Of a stretch of DNA of 36,062 nucleotides, positions 27,001 to 34,527 are shown in pieces (position 1 is the stretch's first letter; every line of letters begins with the position of its first letter). Made by a program: the position numbers and the translations under genes. The DNA comes from Bryobacteraceae bacterium CoA2 C42. Its GTDB lineage: Bacteria; Acidobacteriota; Terriglobia; Bryobacterales; Bryobacteraceae. Where the stretch lies: NCBI GenBank assembly GCA_019931245.1, contig JAINDL010000122.1, positions 1-36,062 on the forward strand, written 5' to 3'. Under the pieces are notes generated by a model. That model worked only from the letters and a program-made list of their open reading frames with translations, was not told the origin of the DNA and made no database searches.

Positions 27001-27755
27001 TGAACCGGTTCCTGAACTACCGGCGCGACCCTTCGATACCGAAGCACCGCCTGAACTGGAACTGGGTGGCGGATCTGCCCTTCGGGAAAGGCAAGCACTG
27101 GGGCCGGAACGCCAATCGCGCCGTGGACGCCCTGATTGGCGGCTGGCAGGTGGGCGGCAACGGCGAGTGGTTCAGCCGGTACTTCACACTCGGCGCCGGC
27201 AACTGGGGGAGCCTGGGCACGGTGCAGCTGAACGACCGGAACGTGCCGGTGAAGGACTGCCGCAGCGGCGTCTGCTTTGACGGCTGGCTCTACTACAACG
27301 GCTACATTCCGGCCAACCGGATCAACTCGACGGCGACCAACGGCCAGCCGAACGGCGTAATGGGCGTTCCTTCGAGCTACCGGCCTTCGAGCCAGCCGGT
27401 GTGGCCGACGCCGGCGACGCCCGACCCGAACGATCCCAACGCGCGTTTTTATGAGACGAATACTGTTTTTGTCCGGCTCGCCAGCGGGGCCCTGCAGCAG
27501 ACTTCGGTGAACACGAACCTGCACCCGTGGCGGAACCAGTTTCTGCCCGCGCCGTGGGTGTTTGCGCTGAACTCGTCGCTATTTAAATCGGTACGGATCA
27601 ACGAGAGCCTGGTGGCCCGCCTGAACGTGGACTTCTTCGGCGTGTTGAACAATCCGGGACTGCCGCTGCCCGACAGCACGAGCGGCATTCTGTTGACCCG
27701 CTTTTCGAACAACACGCCGCGGAATCTGCAGCTAACGCTGCGGCTGACGTGGTAG
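24045..27755 (+). CDS. Oar-like TonB-dependent outer-membrane receptor (receptor 4)
   Basis: The 1,236-aa product starts at ATG 24045 (GGGGAGGAG at 24023-24031 is rather far upstream) or at ATG 24072 (MGLFQWVSRGALISWVLASV), which gives a more ordinary signal peptide. A carboxypeptidase-regulatory-like domain follows (SIQGTVRDTTGAVIPGAKV; RGPYELTVESAGM), then a plug with VLERERIEQLPINGRFLQNL. The barrel contains LPKLYKGKDRTFFFAAYEG and ends LQLTLRLTW with terminal Trp. It is the first of a run of plus-strand genes. An MFS transporter starts 57 nt downstream, so it may supply substrate to that transporter and the hydrolases behind it. A CRSGVCFDGW pair of cysteines near the C-terminus could form a disulfide in an extracellular loop. 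Confidence 0.9.
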   Translation: MGGRAILTAMGLFQWVSRGALISWVLASVLVRAQTGTGSIQGTVRDTTGAVIPGAKVVLVQSQTAVTFSGQTNSAGFYVFPAVQRGPYELTVESAGMETWKASLTLVVGQAAQIDATLKVGQTGTAITVAGDVTPLVTTTGPTLSNVLERERIEQLPINGRFLQNLVLMTTPGLESGSVPRLFGLRYAMEYVQDGALLSNRDWASLPNRPPGIDTVGEFLVETSNSSAKMPRPGSIVITTKSGTNQFHGALFETHRNSGLGVARARQDFFTKPPQLIRNEFGASAGGPVTLPKLYKGKDRTFFFAAYEGLRLRSAATRAITMPTAAMREGDFSGLIDGAGRRFTLYDPWSTAGREQNWSRVPFVGNRIPANRRSPLATALYNITPLPTQPDVNPLVTDNWFGTGFSNRNDWTVTARVDHRLSDKDQIFFRYSSNRSYAWRTSSGIDAGTPTSLDGRANGAIDEGQNDNGVASWTHTFSPTFFSETVVSVARDYRGQIPLGGLSNIAREYGLPNPFNGGGHPRIQNAGFRMNWDTGINYTLNYANVVMIDENLTKVSGRHEFQFGGRFRYERLDTLVDQTEAAGNHNFATNASGLFDPSTGSAFSSLPLTGHNSANFHMGLANYNARFNRGWFRMRSGERALYFQDNWKIRPRLTLNLGLRYEYNVPPVEANNGLIGYNMDARTVVLGRPLENLAQLGLTLPSIVQAYDAINIRYQQVEQSGLPSRFVNPNRLDFGPRAGFAYRLRDGSRPMVIRGGYALFAFPESLRLYNATMAQNAPGQAVLEFNPTNAQTSPDGLPNFLLRSVPTVVAGQNSANVIDINRRLTIARGAGVMYHFDPNQPTARAHEWNLAVERELFANTSLRVAYVGTHGMRLSQWYSYNNAPNDYVWFSNTGQPLPSGEFAGVIRRNHDRQTLGTIQQYRKTGWSNSNNITLEVQRRYAQGLGFQFFYTLSNAMRVAGDGWRDDNMLTPNLYLRGAVPEDYNQLNRFLNYRRDPSIPKHRLNWNWVADLPFGKGKHWGRNANRAVDALIGGWQVGGNGEWFSRYFTLGAGNWGSLGTVQLNDRNVPVKDCRSGVCFDGWLYYNGYIPANRINSTATNGQPNGVMGVPSSYRPSSQPVWPTPATPDPNDPNARFYETNTVFVRLASGALQQTSVNTNLHPWRNQFLPAPWVFALNSSLFKSVRINESLVARLNVDFFGVLNNPGLPLPDSTSGILLTRFSNNTPRNLQLTLRLTW

Positions 27756-27812
27756 CGGAATAACCCGCCCGGGTGGGGGGGGCCCGGGATGGAGTTATGA
27801 TGGGCAGGTTCC

Positions 27813-29048
27813 ATGAGTGAAGACGGCAGCAAGGTAGCGCGGTGGGGCGGCCGCTGGGGTCTGATCGTCTTCCTGTGGGTGGCCTTTGCCTTGGCGTACA
27901 TGGCCCGGCAGTCGCTGTACTCCATCTTCCCGGTGTTGCGTTCGGAGTTGGGATTCACGGAGATGCAGCTGGCGCTGACGACGACGGTTTTCGGCTGGGT
28001 CTACGGGGTGGCGAACGCATTCGGCGGCGGGGTGGCGGACCGCGTGTCAAAACAGCGGTTGATCGCCGCGAGTCTGCTGTGCTCCGGCGCGGCACTGGCG
28101 CTGACGGGGTTGGCGTCGACGCCGGAGTGGCTGCTGGCGGGGCGGTCGCTGATGGGCCTGGCGCAGTCGTTCTACGTGCCGGCGGCGCTGGCGTTGATTG
28201 GCACGATGCACGGACCGGAGACGCGGGCCCGGGCGATTGCGCTGCATTCGACGGGGCAGAGCGTGGGGGTGATGGCGGGCGGATACTACGGCGCGGCGGG
28301 GGCGGAGAGCCTGGGGTGGCGGGCCATGCTATGGGGGCTGGCCGGGGTCACGGCGGCCTACGCGCTGGTGTTGCGTCTGGTGCTGCGCGAGGCGGGGCCG
28401 GCGGCAGCGGCCCCGGCGGCAGACGGACCGCCCGCGCCGCGCACCAGCTTTTTCCGCATGCTGGCGATTCCGTCCTATGCGCTGATCTGCCTGTGCGCGG
28501 TGGCCGTGGGGTCGAACGTGTGGACGCTCTACACGTGGCTGCCCGATATTCTGCACGCGCGGTTTCAACTGCCGATGACGCAGGCGGCAGTGGCGGCGAC
28601 CACGGCGATTGAGGTGCCGATGATCACGGGGATGTTTCTGGGCGCCTGTCTCGGCGACTGGGTGGCGACGCGGTACCGGCGAGGGCGGCTGGCGGTGATG
28701 GTGGGCGGCCTGTTGCTGGCCTGCGGATGTTTCTACGGGATCGGCGCCGGGGAGAGCCTGGTGCAGGTGCAGGCCGCCACGGCGCTCTACGCCATCTTCA
28801 AGGGCTTCTACTCGGCCAACTACATTGCGTTCGCTTTCGAAGTGGTACCGGAAGATTGCCGTGGACTGGCCGTGGGTTCGGTGAACATGATCTCGGCGCT
28901 GGGCGGGACGCTGGCGCCGCTGCTGGTCGGTGCGCTGCGGCCGGCCTATGGTACGTTGTTCGTTTTTGGCGCCCTGTCGCTGTTCGGAATGCTGTGCGCG
29001 CTGACGCTGGGTGTGGCCGGCAGCCGGGCGGGGCGGAAAGGAGAGTAG
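27813..29048 (+). CDS. MFS transporter (transporter 1)
   Basis: The 411-aa integral membrane protein has about 12 hydrophobic helices in two halves, split by a hydrophilic Ala/Pro-rich loop near residues 193-212 (AGPAAAAPAADGPPAPRTS). The MFS loop motif A appears as GGGVADRVSKQR at 71-82, between helices 2 and 3. The N-terminal FALAYMARQSLYSIFPVLR resembles sugar-phosphate/anion:cation symporter-like MFS proteins. It should move a small organic solute across the inner membrane with the proton gradient; the substrate is unknown. Its TAG stop (29046-29048) directly abuts the ATG of the dimethylformamidase-like gene, and its last codons provide that gene's Shine-Dalgarno (GGAAAGGAG). This is strong evidence of an operon. 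Confidence 0.9.
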   Translation: MSEDGSKVARWGGRWGLIVFLWVAFALAYMARQSLYSIFPVLRSELGFTEMQLALTTTVFGWVYGVANAFGGGVADRVSKQRLIAASLLCSGAALALTGLASTPEWLLAGRSLMGLAQSFYVPAALALIGTMHGPETRARAIALHSTGQSVGVMAGGYYGAAGAESLGWRAMLWGLAGVTAAYALVLRLVLREAGPAAAAPAADGPPAPRTSFFRMLAIPSYALICLCAVAVGSNVWTLYTWLPDILHARFQLPMTQAAVAATTAIEVPMITGMFLGACLGDWVATRYRRGRLAVMVGGLLLACGCFYGIGAGESLVQVQAATALYAIFKGFYSANYIAFAFEVVPEDCRGLAVGSVNMISALGGTLAPLLVGALRPAYGTLFVFGALSLFGMLCALTLGVAGSRAGRKGE

Positions 29049-30668
29049 ATGCTGGTTGGCTACGTGAGCGATGAGCGGTACCTCGCCGTCGGCGATGTGC
29101 TGGTGGAGTTTCAACAAGAGGGCGAATCGGTGGCGGTGGTTCGGTCGACGCCGCGAGGGGCGGTCTATGCGGACCTCGAACCGGGGCCGTATCGCGTGTC
29201 GCTGTGCTGCCGCGGCTATGGCGCAAAGAGCGTGGAGATGGTGGCCGATGCGGCGAGGCCATATCAGTTTCGACTGCTGTCGGACAGTCTGCTGGGCTAT
29301 GTGTGGCCGAAGTGGGTACGGAGCGGGGAGCGGAGCGAGTTCCGGGTGCACGCGGTGGAGCCGTATCATTTGAGCGTCTGGCGGTACGGCTATCGCAAGG
29401 AGCATATCCGCGATATCGGCTGGTTTGATGAGCACGGTCCGCGGGCGACGATGCAGGTGACGCCGGACGGCGACTACGCGCAGACCGGCGTCGAATGGAA
29501 CAAACGCGGCTACGACAATCCGCACCATACGCAGTTTGTCACCGGCCCCGAGCGAAGCGGCTTGTACTATCTGCACGCCAAGGGCGAGTCCGGGGCGTTC
29601 TTCTCGTTCCCGTGGATTGTCGCCCCGGCGGCGCCGAAAGCGAAGATCGCCGTGCTCTGCTCGAACATCAACTGGAACGCGTATAACAATTTCGGGGGAC
29701 GCAGCAACTACATCCATCCAGAAGGCTTGCCGGCGGCGCCTCCGCTGAACGCGCGGCTCGATCTCGAACGCTACCAGAAGACGGGCTTTTCGGGCTTCCG
29801 CTACCCGAACGACCACTATCCGCCGATCTCGTTTGAGCGGCCGGAGATCGGCTGCCACGTGCCGGAACAGACGCAGGTGACCGACCCGATCGCCGGACGG
29901 CAGGCGAGCCATCTGGCGCCCGCCGAATGGCGCACGCTGGGCTGGCTTGAACGCGAAGGGATCGAGTACGACCTCTATGCCGAGTCGCACCTGCACTTCG
30001 GCCAGCTTGATCTGGACCGCTATCGCGTGCTCATTGCGAGCGTGCATCCGGAGTACGTCACGGTGCCGATGTTTGACCGGATCAAGTCCTGGGTGCATGA
30101 GCGGGGTGGGCGGTTCCTGTACCTCGGGGCCAACGGCTATTCGTGCGAGGTCGAGTTCCTCGACGAGGGCACCATGCGCTGCAAGACGCAGATGATGAAG
30201 GAGGACGAAACCGGCTATCTCGTCGATCCGACCGATCCCGCCTGCTATGAAAGCCGCATGCACATGGTTCACGAGCCGGATGGCTCGCTGCTGGGCGTGA
30301 CCTGTTCGGCATTGGGGTTGATGACCGGCGCGCCTTACCGGGTGGTGCAGCCGGACCACTGGGTCTTCGCCGGAACGGGTCTGCGGGAGGGCGATCTGTT
30401 CGGTGCGGCGAGCTTGCAGGAGCGCTGTCCGGGCGGCGCCTCCGGCCACGAGATGGACCGGATCAGCCGCTATGCCCCGCCAGGGACCGAGCTGCTGGCC
30501 AAGGGGCTGAACCCGGAGAACGGAGGGGCGGAGATGGCGTGTTATGAGACGCCTTCGGGCGGGGCGGTGTTTGCGGCCAGCTCGATTACCTGGCCCGCGT
30601 CGCTGCTCGTCGACCCGCAGGTTTCGCGGATCACCGCCAATGTATTGAGCCGCTATCTGCGAGAGTAG
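29049..30668 (+). CDS. N,N-dimethylformamidase large-subunit-like protein
   Basis: The 539-aa protein has no signal peptide, so it should be cytoplasmic. Residues 1-75 (MLVGYVSDERYLAVGDVLVE; LEPGPYRVSLCCRGYG) look like a small beta-sandwich resembling a carboxypeptidase-regulatory domain. The rest resembles the C-terminal domain of the dimethylformamidase beta subunit: LLGYVWPKWVRSGERSEFRV at 81-100, WIVAPAAPKAKIAVLCSNIN at 189-208, WNAYNNFGGRSNY at 209-221, then a glutamine-amidotransferase-like core with GRFLYLGANGYSCEVEF. Characterised dimethylformamidases hydrolyse N-substituted formamides using iron held by two Tyr and one Glu; I could not map those residues here. It is shorter than the characterised about 760-aa subunit and has no small-subunit gene beside it. 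It directly follows MFS transporter 1. Confidence 0.8.
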   Translation: MLVGYVSDERYLAVGDVLVEFQQEGESVAVVRSTPRGAVYADLEPGPYRVSLCCRGYGAKSVEMVADAARPYQFRLLSDSLLGYVWPKWVRSGERSEFRVHAVEPYHLSVWRYGYRKEHIRDIGWFDEHGPRATMQVTPDGDYAQTGVEWNKRGYDNPHHTQFVTGPERSGLYYLHAKGESGAFFSFPWIVAPAAPKAKIAVLCSNINWNAYNNFGGRSNYIHPEGLPAAPPLNARLDLERYQKTGFSGFRYPNDHYPPISFERPEIGCHVPEQTQVTDPIAGRQASHLAPAEWRTLGWLEREGIEYDLYAESHLHFGQLDLDRYRVLIASVHPEYVTVPMFDRIKSWVHERGGRFLYLGANGYSCEVEFLDEGTMRCKTQMMKEDETGYLVDPTDPACYESRMHMVHEPDGSLLGVTCSALGLMTGAPYRVVQPDHWVFAGTGLREGDLFGAASLQERCPGGASGHEMDRISRYAPPGTELLAKGLNPENGGAEMACYETPSGGAVFAASSITWPASLLVDPQVSRITANVLSRYLRE

Positions 30669-30675
30669 CGTTCGG

Positions 30676-30705
30676 TTGGGGCGTTGGTGCGGCGCGATAT
30701 ATACT
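30676..30705 (+). promoter_or_regulatory. Possible promoter giving a near-leaderless CocE transcript
   Basis: TTGGGG (30676-30681) and TATACT (30700-30705) lie 18 bp apart in the 48-bp gap between the dimethylformamidase-like and CocE-type genes. The predicted transcription start would be about 5-7 nt from ATG 30717, and no Shine-Dalgarno precedes that ATG. This is consistent with a leaderless or very short leader mRNA. Confidence 0.3.
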
Positions 30706-30716
30706 TTCCCTTGATC

Positions 30717-32471
30717 ATGCGCCTCCTACTTCTCCTCGCCGCCCTTTCGTTCCACCTGCTGGCGCAGGCCACCTTCCCGAAGGCCTACGTGCCCACCAAC
30801 GACATCGTGATGGACAACCTCGTCGGTATTCCGATGCGCGACGGGGTAAAGCTGTACGCCGATGTCTTCCGGCCGGTGAAGCCGGGCAAGTATCCGGTGA
30901 TCGTCTGCCGGACGCCCTACTCCACCGAGCGCGCACCTGCGGCCTACGACGCCGCGGTGTTCTTTGCGCAGCGCGGCTACGTGTTCGTCTTCCAGGACGT
31001 CCGCGGCCGCCACGAATCCGAAGGCCGCTGGGAGCCCTTCCGCGACGATATCAACGACGGCTACGACACAGTGGAATGGGCCGCGGCGCAGCCCTGGTCC
31101 AACGGCAAGGTGGGCATGCAAGGCGGCTCCTACCTCGGCCACGTGCAGTGGCGCGCGGCGATGGCCAAGCCGCCGCATCTGGTGGCCATGTTCCCGGCGG
31201 TGGCCGCCACGAGCCTCTACCACGACTGGATTACGCTAAACGGCGGCTGGCGGCTGAGCTTCAACTTCGGCTGGGGCCCGGTACGGCAGGAGTCCCGCAT
31301 CATGCAGAACACGGGACCCCACACGATTGGCGGCGTCGACGCGATCCACTTTGATCAGATGCAGCGCCACCTGCCGCTCAATACCATGCAGCAGCTGGCC
31401 GGCCGTAACGCGCAGTTCTACAAAGATTGGATTGCGCATCCCGACTACGATGACTACTGGAAGAAGCTCAACGCCGAAGAGGTGATGGACCAGATCACGG
31501 CCCCGGCGCATACGTTTGGCGGCTGGTTCGATATCTTCAGCCAGGGCACGCTGCGCGGCTATGCGCTGCTGTCAAAGAAGGGCGCGACGGAACAGGCCCG
31601 GAAGCAATCCCGGCTGGTGATCGGCCCCTGGGGCCACGGCTCGTCGCAGAAATTTGGCGACCTCGACTTCGGCGCCCACGCGCACGTAGACCAGCACTCG
31701 CTCGAGCTGCAGTACTTCGACTACCACCTCAAAGGCCTGGCCAATGGCCTCGATAAAGAGCCGCCCGTGAAGCTGTTCGTCATGGGCCGCAACGAGTGGG
31801 TCGGCGAGAACGAATACCCCATCGCCCGCACGCAGTACAAGAACATGTATCTGCACGCCGGCGGCAAACTCGACTGGGCCGAACCGGCTGCCGCCGCGCC
31901 GGCGGCCAGCTACCGCTACGATCCGCAGAACCCGGTGCCCTCGCTGGGCGGGAACAACTGCTGCGGCACGCCGACGCCCGCCGGGCCCAAGGATCAGCGC
32001 CCGTTTGACTCGCGTGGCGACATCCTGCGCTATACCTCGGAGCATCTCCGCGAACCGCTCGAGATCGCGGGGCCCGTCAAGGTGGTGCTGCACGCCGCCA
32101 CCGATGGACCCGACACCGATTTCGTCGCCAAGCTCATTGACGTCTATCCCGATGGCCGCGCGCTGAACATGGCCGAAGGCATCATCCGGGGCCGCTACCG
32201 CGCCGGAGCGGACAAGCCACAGTTGCTGCAACCGGGCAAGACGTACGAGTTCACGATCGACCTGGTGGGGACGGCGGTGGAGTTCCAGCCCGGCCACCGG
32301 ATTCGCATCGATATCACGAGCTCCCACTTCCCGCAGTTCGACCGCAACCCCAACACCGGCGAAGCCTTCGGCACGTCGACGAAAACCCGCATTGCCACCC
32401 AGACGATCCAGCACAGCAAAGCAACACCATCCTACGTTGTGCTGCCCGTTATCCCCACGAGGAAACGATAA
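30717..32471 (+). CDS. Secreted CocE/NonD family hydrolase
   Basis: The 584-aa protein starts at ATG 30717 with signal peptide MRLLLLLAALSFHLLAQ; an upstream TTG would put extra residues before it. It has the X-Pro dipeptidyl-peptidase/cocaine-esterase layout. The alpha/beta-hydrolase domain contains IPMRDGVKLYADVFRP at 38-53 and FQDVRGRHESEG at 92-103. The nucleophile Ser138 is in GGSYLG, Asp272 in GGWFD and His307 in GPWGHGS. A C-terminal jelly-roll domain ends near residue 570 (GHRIRIDITSSHFPQFDRN). The family hydrolyses esters, amides, beta-lactam side-chain amides and N-terminal dipeptides. Export places this enzyme in the periplasm or outside, upstream of the transporters in a pathway. 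The creatininase-family gene begins 4 nt after its stop. Confidence 0.9.
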   Translation: MRLLLLLAALSFHLLAQATFPKAYVPTNDIVMDNLVGIPMRDGVKLYADVFRPVKPGKYPVIVCRTPYSTERAPAAYDAAVFFAQRGYVFVFQDVRGRHESEGRWEPFRDDINDGYDTVEWAAAQPWSNGKVGMQGGSYLGHVQWRAAMAKPPHLVAMFPAVAATSLYHDWITLNGGWRLSFNFGWGPVRQESRIMQNTGPHTIGGVDAIHFDQMQRHLPLNTMQQLAGRNAQFYKDWIAHPDYDDYWKKLNAEEVMDQITAPAHTFGGWFDIFSQGTLRGYALLSKKGATEQARKQSRLVIGPWGHGSSQKFGDLDFGAHAHVDQHSLELQYFDYHLKGLANGLDKEPPVKLFVMGRNEWVGENEYPIARTQYKNMYLHAGGKLDWAEPAAAAPAASYRYDPQNPVPSLGGNNCCGTPTPAGPKDQRPFDSRGDILRYTSEHLREPLEIAGPVKVVLHAATDGPDTDFVAKLIDVYPDGRALNMAEGIIRGRYRAGADKPQLLQPGKTYEFTIDLVGTAVEFQPGHRIRIDITSSHFPQFDRNPNTGEAFGTSTKTRIATQTIQHSKATPSYVVLPVIPTRKR

Positions 32472-32475
32472 CCCT

Positions 32476-33219
32476 ATGTACGCCGCGAATCTGACCTGGC
32501 AGCAGGTGCAGGCTATCCCGAAGTCGACTCCCGTCATCCTGCCGATCGCCGCCGTGGAACAACACGGGCACCATCTGCCCGTCTACACGGACAGCTTCCT
32601 GCTTGGCGAAGTGGTCCGGTGCGCCGAGGGCGTGCTGGGCGCGGAAGCCCTGTTCGCGCCGCTACAGTGGCTCGGCAATTCGCACCACCATACGGACTAC
32701 CCCGGCACGGTCTCCGCGCCGCCGCGGCTCTATCTCGATTTGCTGGCGGCGCTGGCGGAAAACTACCTGCAGCATGGGTTTCAGCGCATTTACTTCCTCA
32801 ACGGCCACGGCGGCAACATCGTCCCGGCCAAGCAGGTGGTGTTTGAACTGCGACAGAAGTACCGGCAGCGGCAGGACCTGCTGCTGCTCTTCTCTTCGTA
32901 TTGGGACCTGGCCGCGCCGGCCGGCTACGAGCAGAACTACATGGGCCATGCTTGCGAATGGGAGACGTCGATGATGATGGTGATTGCGCCCGGACTCGTG
33001 CAGGGCGATGTGACGCAGCTGGCCGATGTCCCGAACGGCTACGCGTTCGATCCGGCTTACCGCGGCTGGATCACCAAAGAGCGGACGCCGACCGGCCACA
33101 TCGGGTCACCCCGCTTCGCGAACCCGGAGAAGGGCGAAGCGCTGCTGGGTCAGTTCTCGCAGGGAGTGGTTGATTTCGTGCGCCGCATGGCGGCGTGGGA
33201 TGGCCACAGTTGGCTCTAG
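32476..33219 (+). CDS. Creatininase-family amidohydrolase
   Basis: The 247-aa protein starts at ATG 32476 (Shine-Dalgarno GAGGAAA, 32459-32465). It carries the metal-binding residues of the creatininase family: Glu28 and His30 in AAVEQHGHHLP, Asp39 in YTDSF, His111 in FLNGHGGN (107-114) and an acidic Glu in HACEWETS (158-165). GNSHHHTDYPGTVS at 68-81 is also typical. Family members hydrolyse cyclic or linear amides (creatinine, N-formyl aminopyrimidines, mycofactocin leader peptide) using two divalent metals. There is no signal peptide, so it is cytoplasmic. The gene lies 4 nt after the CocE-type gene, and MFS transporter 2 overlaps its end, so it is inside an operon. The true substrate is unknown. 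Confidence 0.9.
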   Translation: MYAANLTWQQVQAIPKSTPVILPIAAVEQHGHHLPVYTDSFLLGEVVRCAEGVLGAEALFAPLQWLGNSHHHTDYPGTVSAPPRLYLDLLAALAENYLQHGFQRIYFLNGHGGNIVPAKQVVFELRQKYRQRQDLLLLFSSYWDLAAPAGYEQNYMGHACEWETSMMMVIAPGLVQGDVTQLADVPNGYAFDPAYRGWITKERTPTGHIGSPRFANPEKGEALLGQFSQGVVDFVRRMAAWDGHSWL

Positions 33220-34517
33220 ACCGAAGCACGAAGAGTTGGAAGTGGTGGGTGTGCGGCCTGCTGCTGCTGGCGAGCACCATCAACTACATGGACCGCATGA
33301 CGCTGGCGAGCGTCTCGCGGCGGGTGATTGACGAGCTCCGGCTAACGAACGCGGACTACGGCATGGTGGAGCAGTTTTTTGGCTACGCCTTTGCATTTGG
33401 CGCGCTGTTTTTCGGCCCGCTGGTGGACCGGTTCAGCCCAAAGTGGGTCTACCCGATCGTGCTGACGCTGTGGTCGGCCATGGGCGTGCTGACGGCATAC
33501 GCCGGCGAGTTCGGGGGGCTGAACACGGTTTCGAGTCTGTTGCTCTGCCGGACGCTGCTGGGGCTGTTTGAGTCCGGCCACTGGCCCTGCGCGCTGCAGA
33601 CGACGCAGCGGCTGCTGCCGCCCGAGGCGCGCGCGCTGGGGAACTCGATCCTGCAGTCGGGCGTTTCGATTGGCGCGATTGTGACGCCGCTGATCATCAG
33701 CGCGATGCTCACCCCGGCGCCGGGCAGTTGGCGCCTGCCCTTCATCGCGATCGGCGCGATTGGCGTCTTCTGGGTGGCGGCGTGGGTCTGGACTATGCGG
33801 GGCGCGAGTTTTGAACTGCCTGCCGCCGAGCAGCAGCAGGAGCGTCCGCACTGGATCGCCGGCTTGAAGCAGCTGGTCGGCGACCACCGTTTCTGGCTGC
33901 TGGTAGTGGTGGTTTGCTCGATCAACACGACGTGGTCGATCTACCGGGTCTGGCTGCCGCTGGCGCTGCAGGACAAGGCCGGTCTCGCGTTTACGGAGCA
34001 GCAGACGCTGGGGCAGATTCTACCGGCTTATTACATTCTCACGGACATCGGCTGCTTGGGCGCGGGGGCGGCCACGCTGTGGCTGCACCGGCGAGGCTTT
34101 TCCGTGGTGAATTCGCGCCGGTGGGTCTTTTCGGTATGCGCGGTGCTGGTGCTGTCGGCGACGCAGCTGCCGGCGCTCTCGCGCGGCGAGTGGACGATTC
34201 CGGGCGTGCCCCCGGTGGCGGCCGCGCTGACGGTACTGATGATGACGGCGGCCGGCAGCCTGGGGGTCTTCCCGTGCTACTACGCCTTCACGCAGGAGCT
34301 TTCGCAGCGCCACATCGGGCTGGTGACCGGTTTGTTGAGCTTTATTGCCTGGATCAGCGGCTCGAGCCTGCAGAAGCCGTTGGGGGCGTACATCGACCGC
34401 ACGGGGTCGTACGATCTGGCGTTCCTTGCCGGGCCGATTCCGATTCTCGTGTCGGCCGTGGCGCTGTGGCTTTTCTGGGATCTGCCGGGCCGGCCCGCGC
34501 GATCCACGACACCGTGA
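33195..34517 (+). CDS. MFS transporter, ACS-like (transporter 2)
   Basis: The 440-aa protein has about 12 membrane helices. NYMDRMTLASV at 30-40 and GPLVDRFSPKW at 74-84 (motif A) are typical of the anion:cation symporter branch (hexuronate/phthalate-type transporters). GHWPCALQTTQRLLPPEARALGN follows in the expected place after helix 4. A GTG at 33195 is the first start and overlaps the creatininase gene by 25 nt; a TTG at 33210 is an alternative, as no ATG occurs before the first helix. Overlap implies translational coupling. It should bring an organic anion or amide across the inner membrane. It is the second MFS gene of the cluster, so the two may take different intermediates, or one may export. 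Confidence 0.88.
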   Translation: MGWPQLALDRSTKSWKWWVCGLLLLASTINYMDRMTLASVSRRVIDELRLTNADYGMVEQFFGYAFAFGALFFGPLVDRFSPKWVYPIVLTLWSAMGVLTAYAGEFGGLNTVSSLLLCRTLLGLFESGHWPCALQTTQRLLPPEARALGNSILQSGVSIGAIVTPLIISAMLTPAPGSWRLPFIAIGAIGVFWVAAWVWTMRGASFELPAAEQQQERPHWIAGLKQLVGDHRFWLLVVVVCSINTTWSIYRVWLPLALQDKAGLAFTEQQTLGQILPAYYILTDIGCLGAGAATLWLHRRGFSVVNSRRWVFSVCAVLVLSATQLPALSRGEWTIPGVPPVAAALTVLMMTAAGSLGVFPCYYAFTQELSQRHIGLVTGLLSFIAWISGSSLQKPLGAYIDRTGSYDLAFLAGPIPILVSAVALWLFWDLPGRPARSTTP

Positions 34518-34527
34518 GGTCGCTCTG

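Noticed and set aside
27768-27788. CCCGGG/CCCGGG hairpin after receptor 4 as a terminator
   Set aside because: Short 6-bp stem, G-rich loop and no T-tract. The downstream MFS gene is probably co-transcribed.
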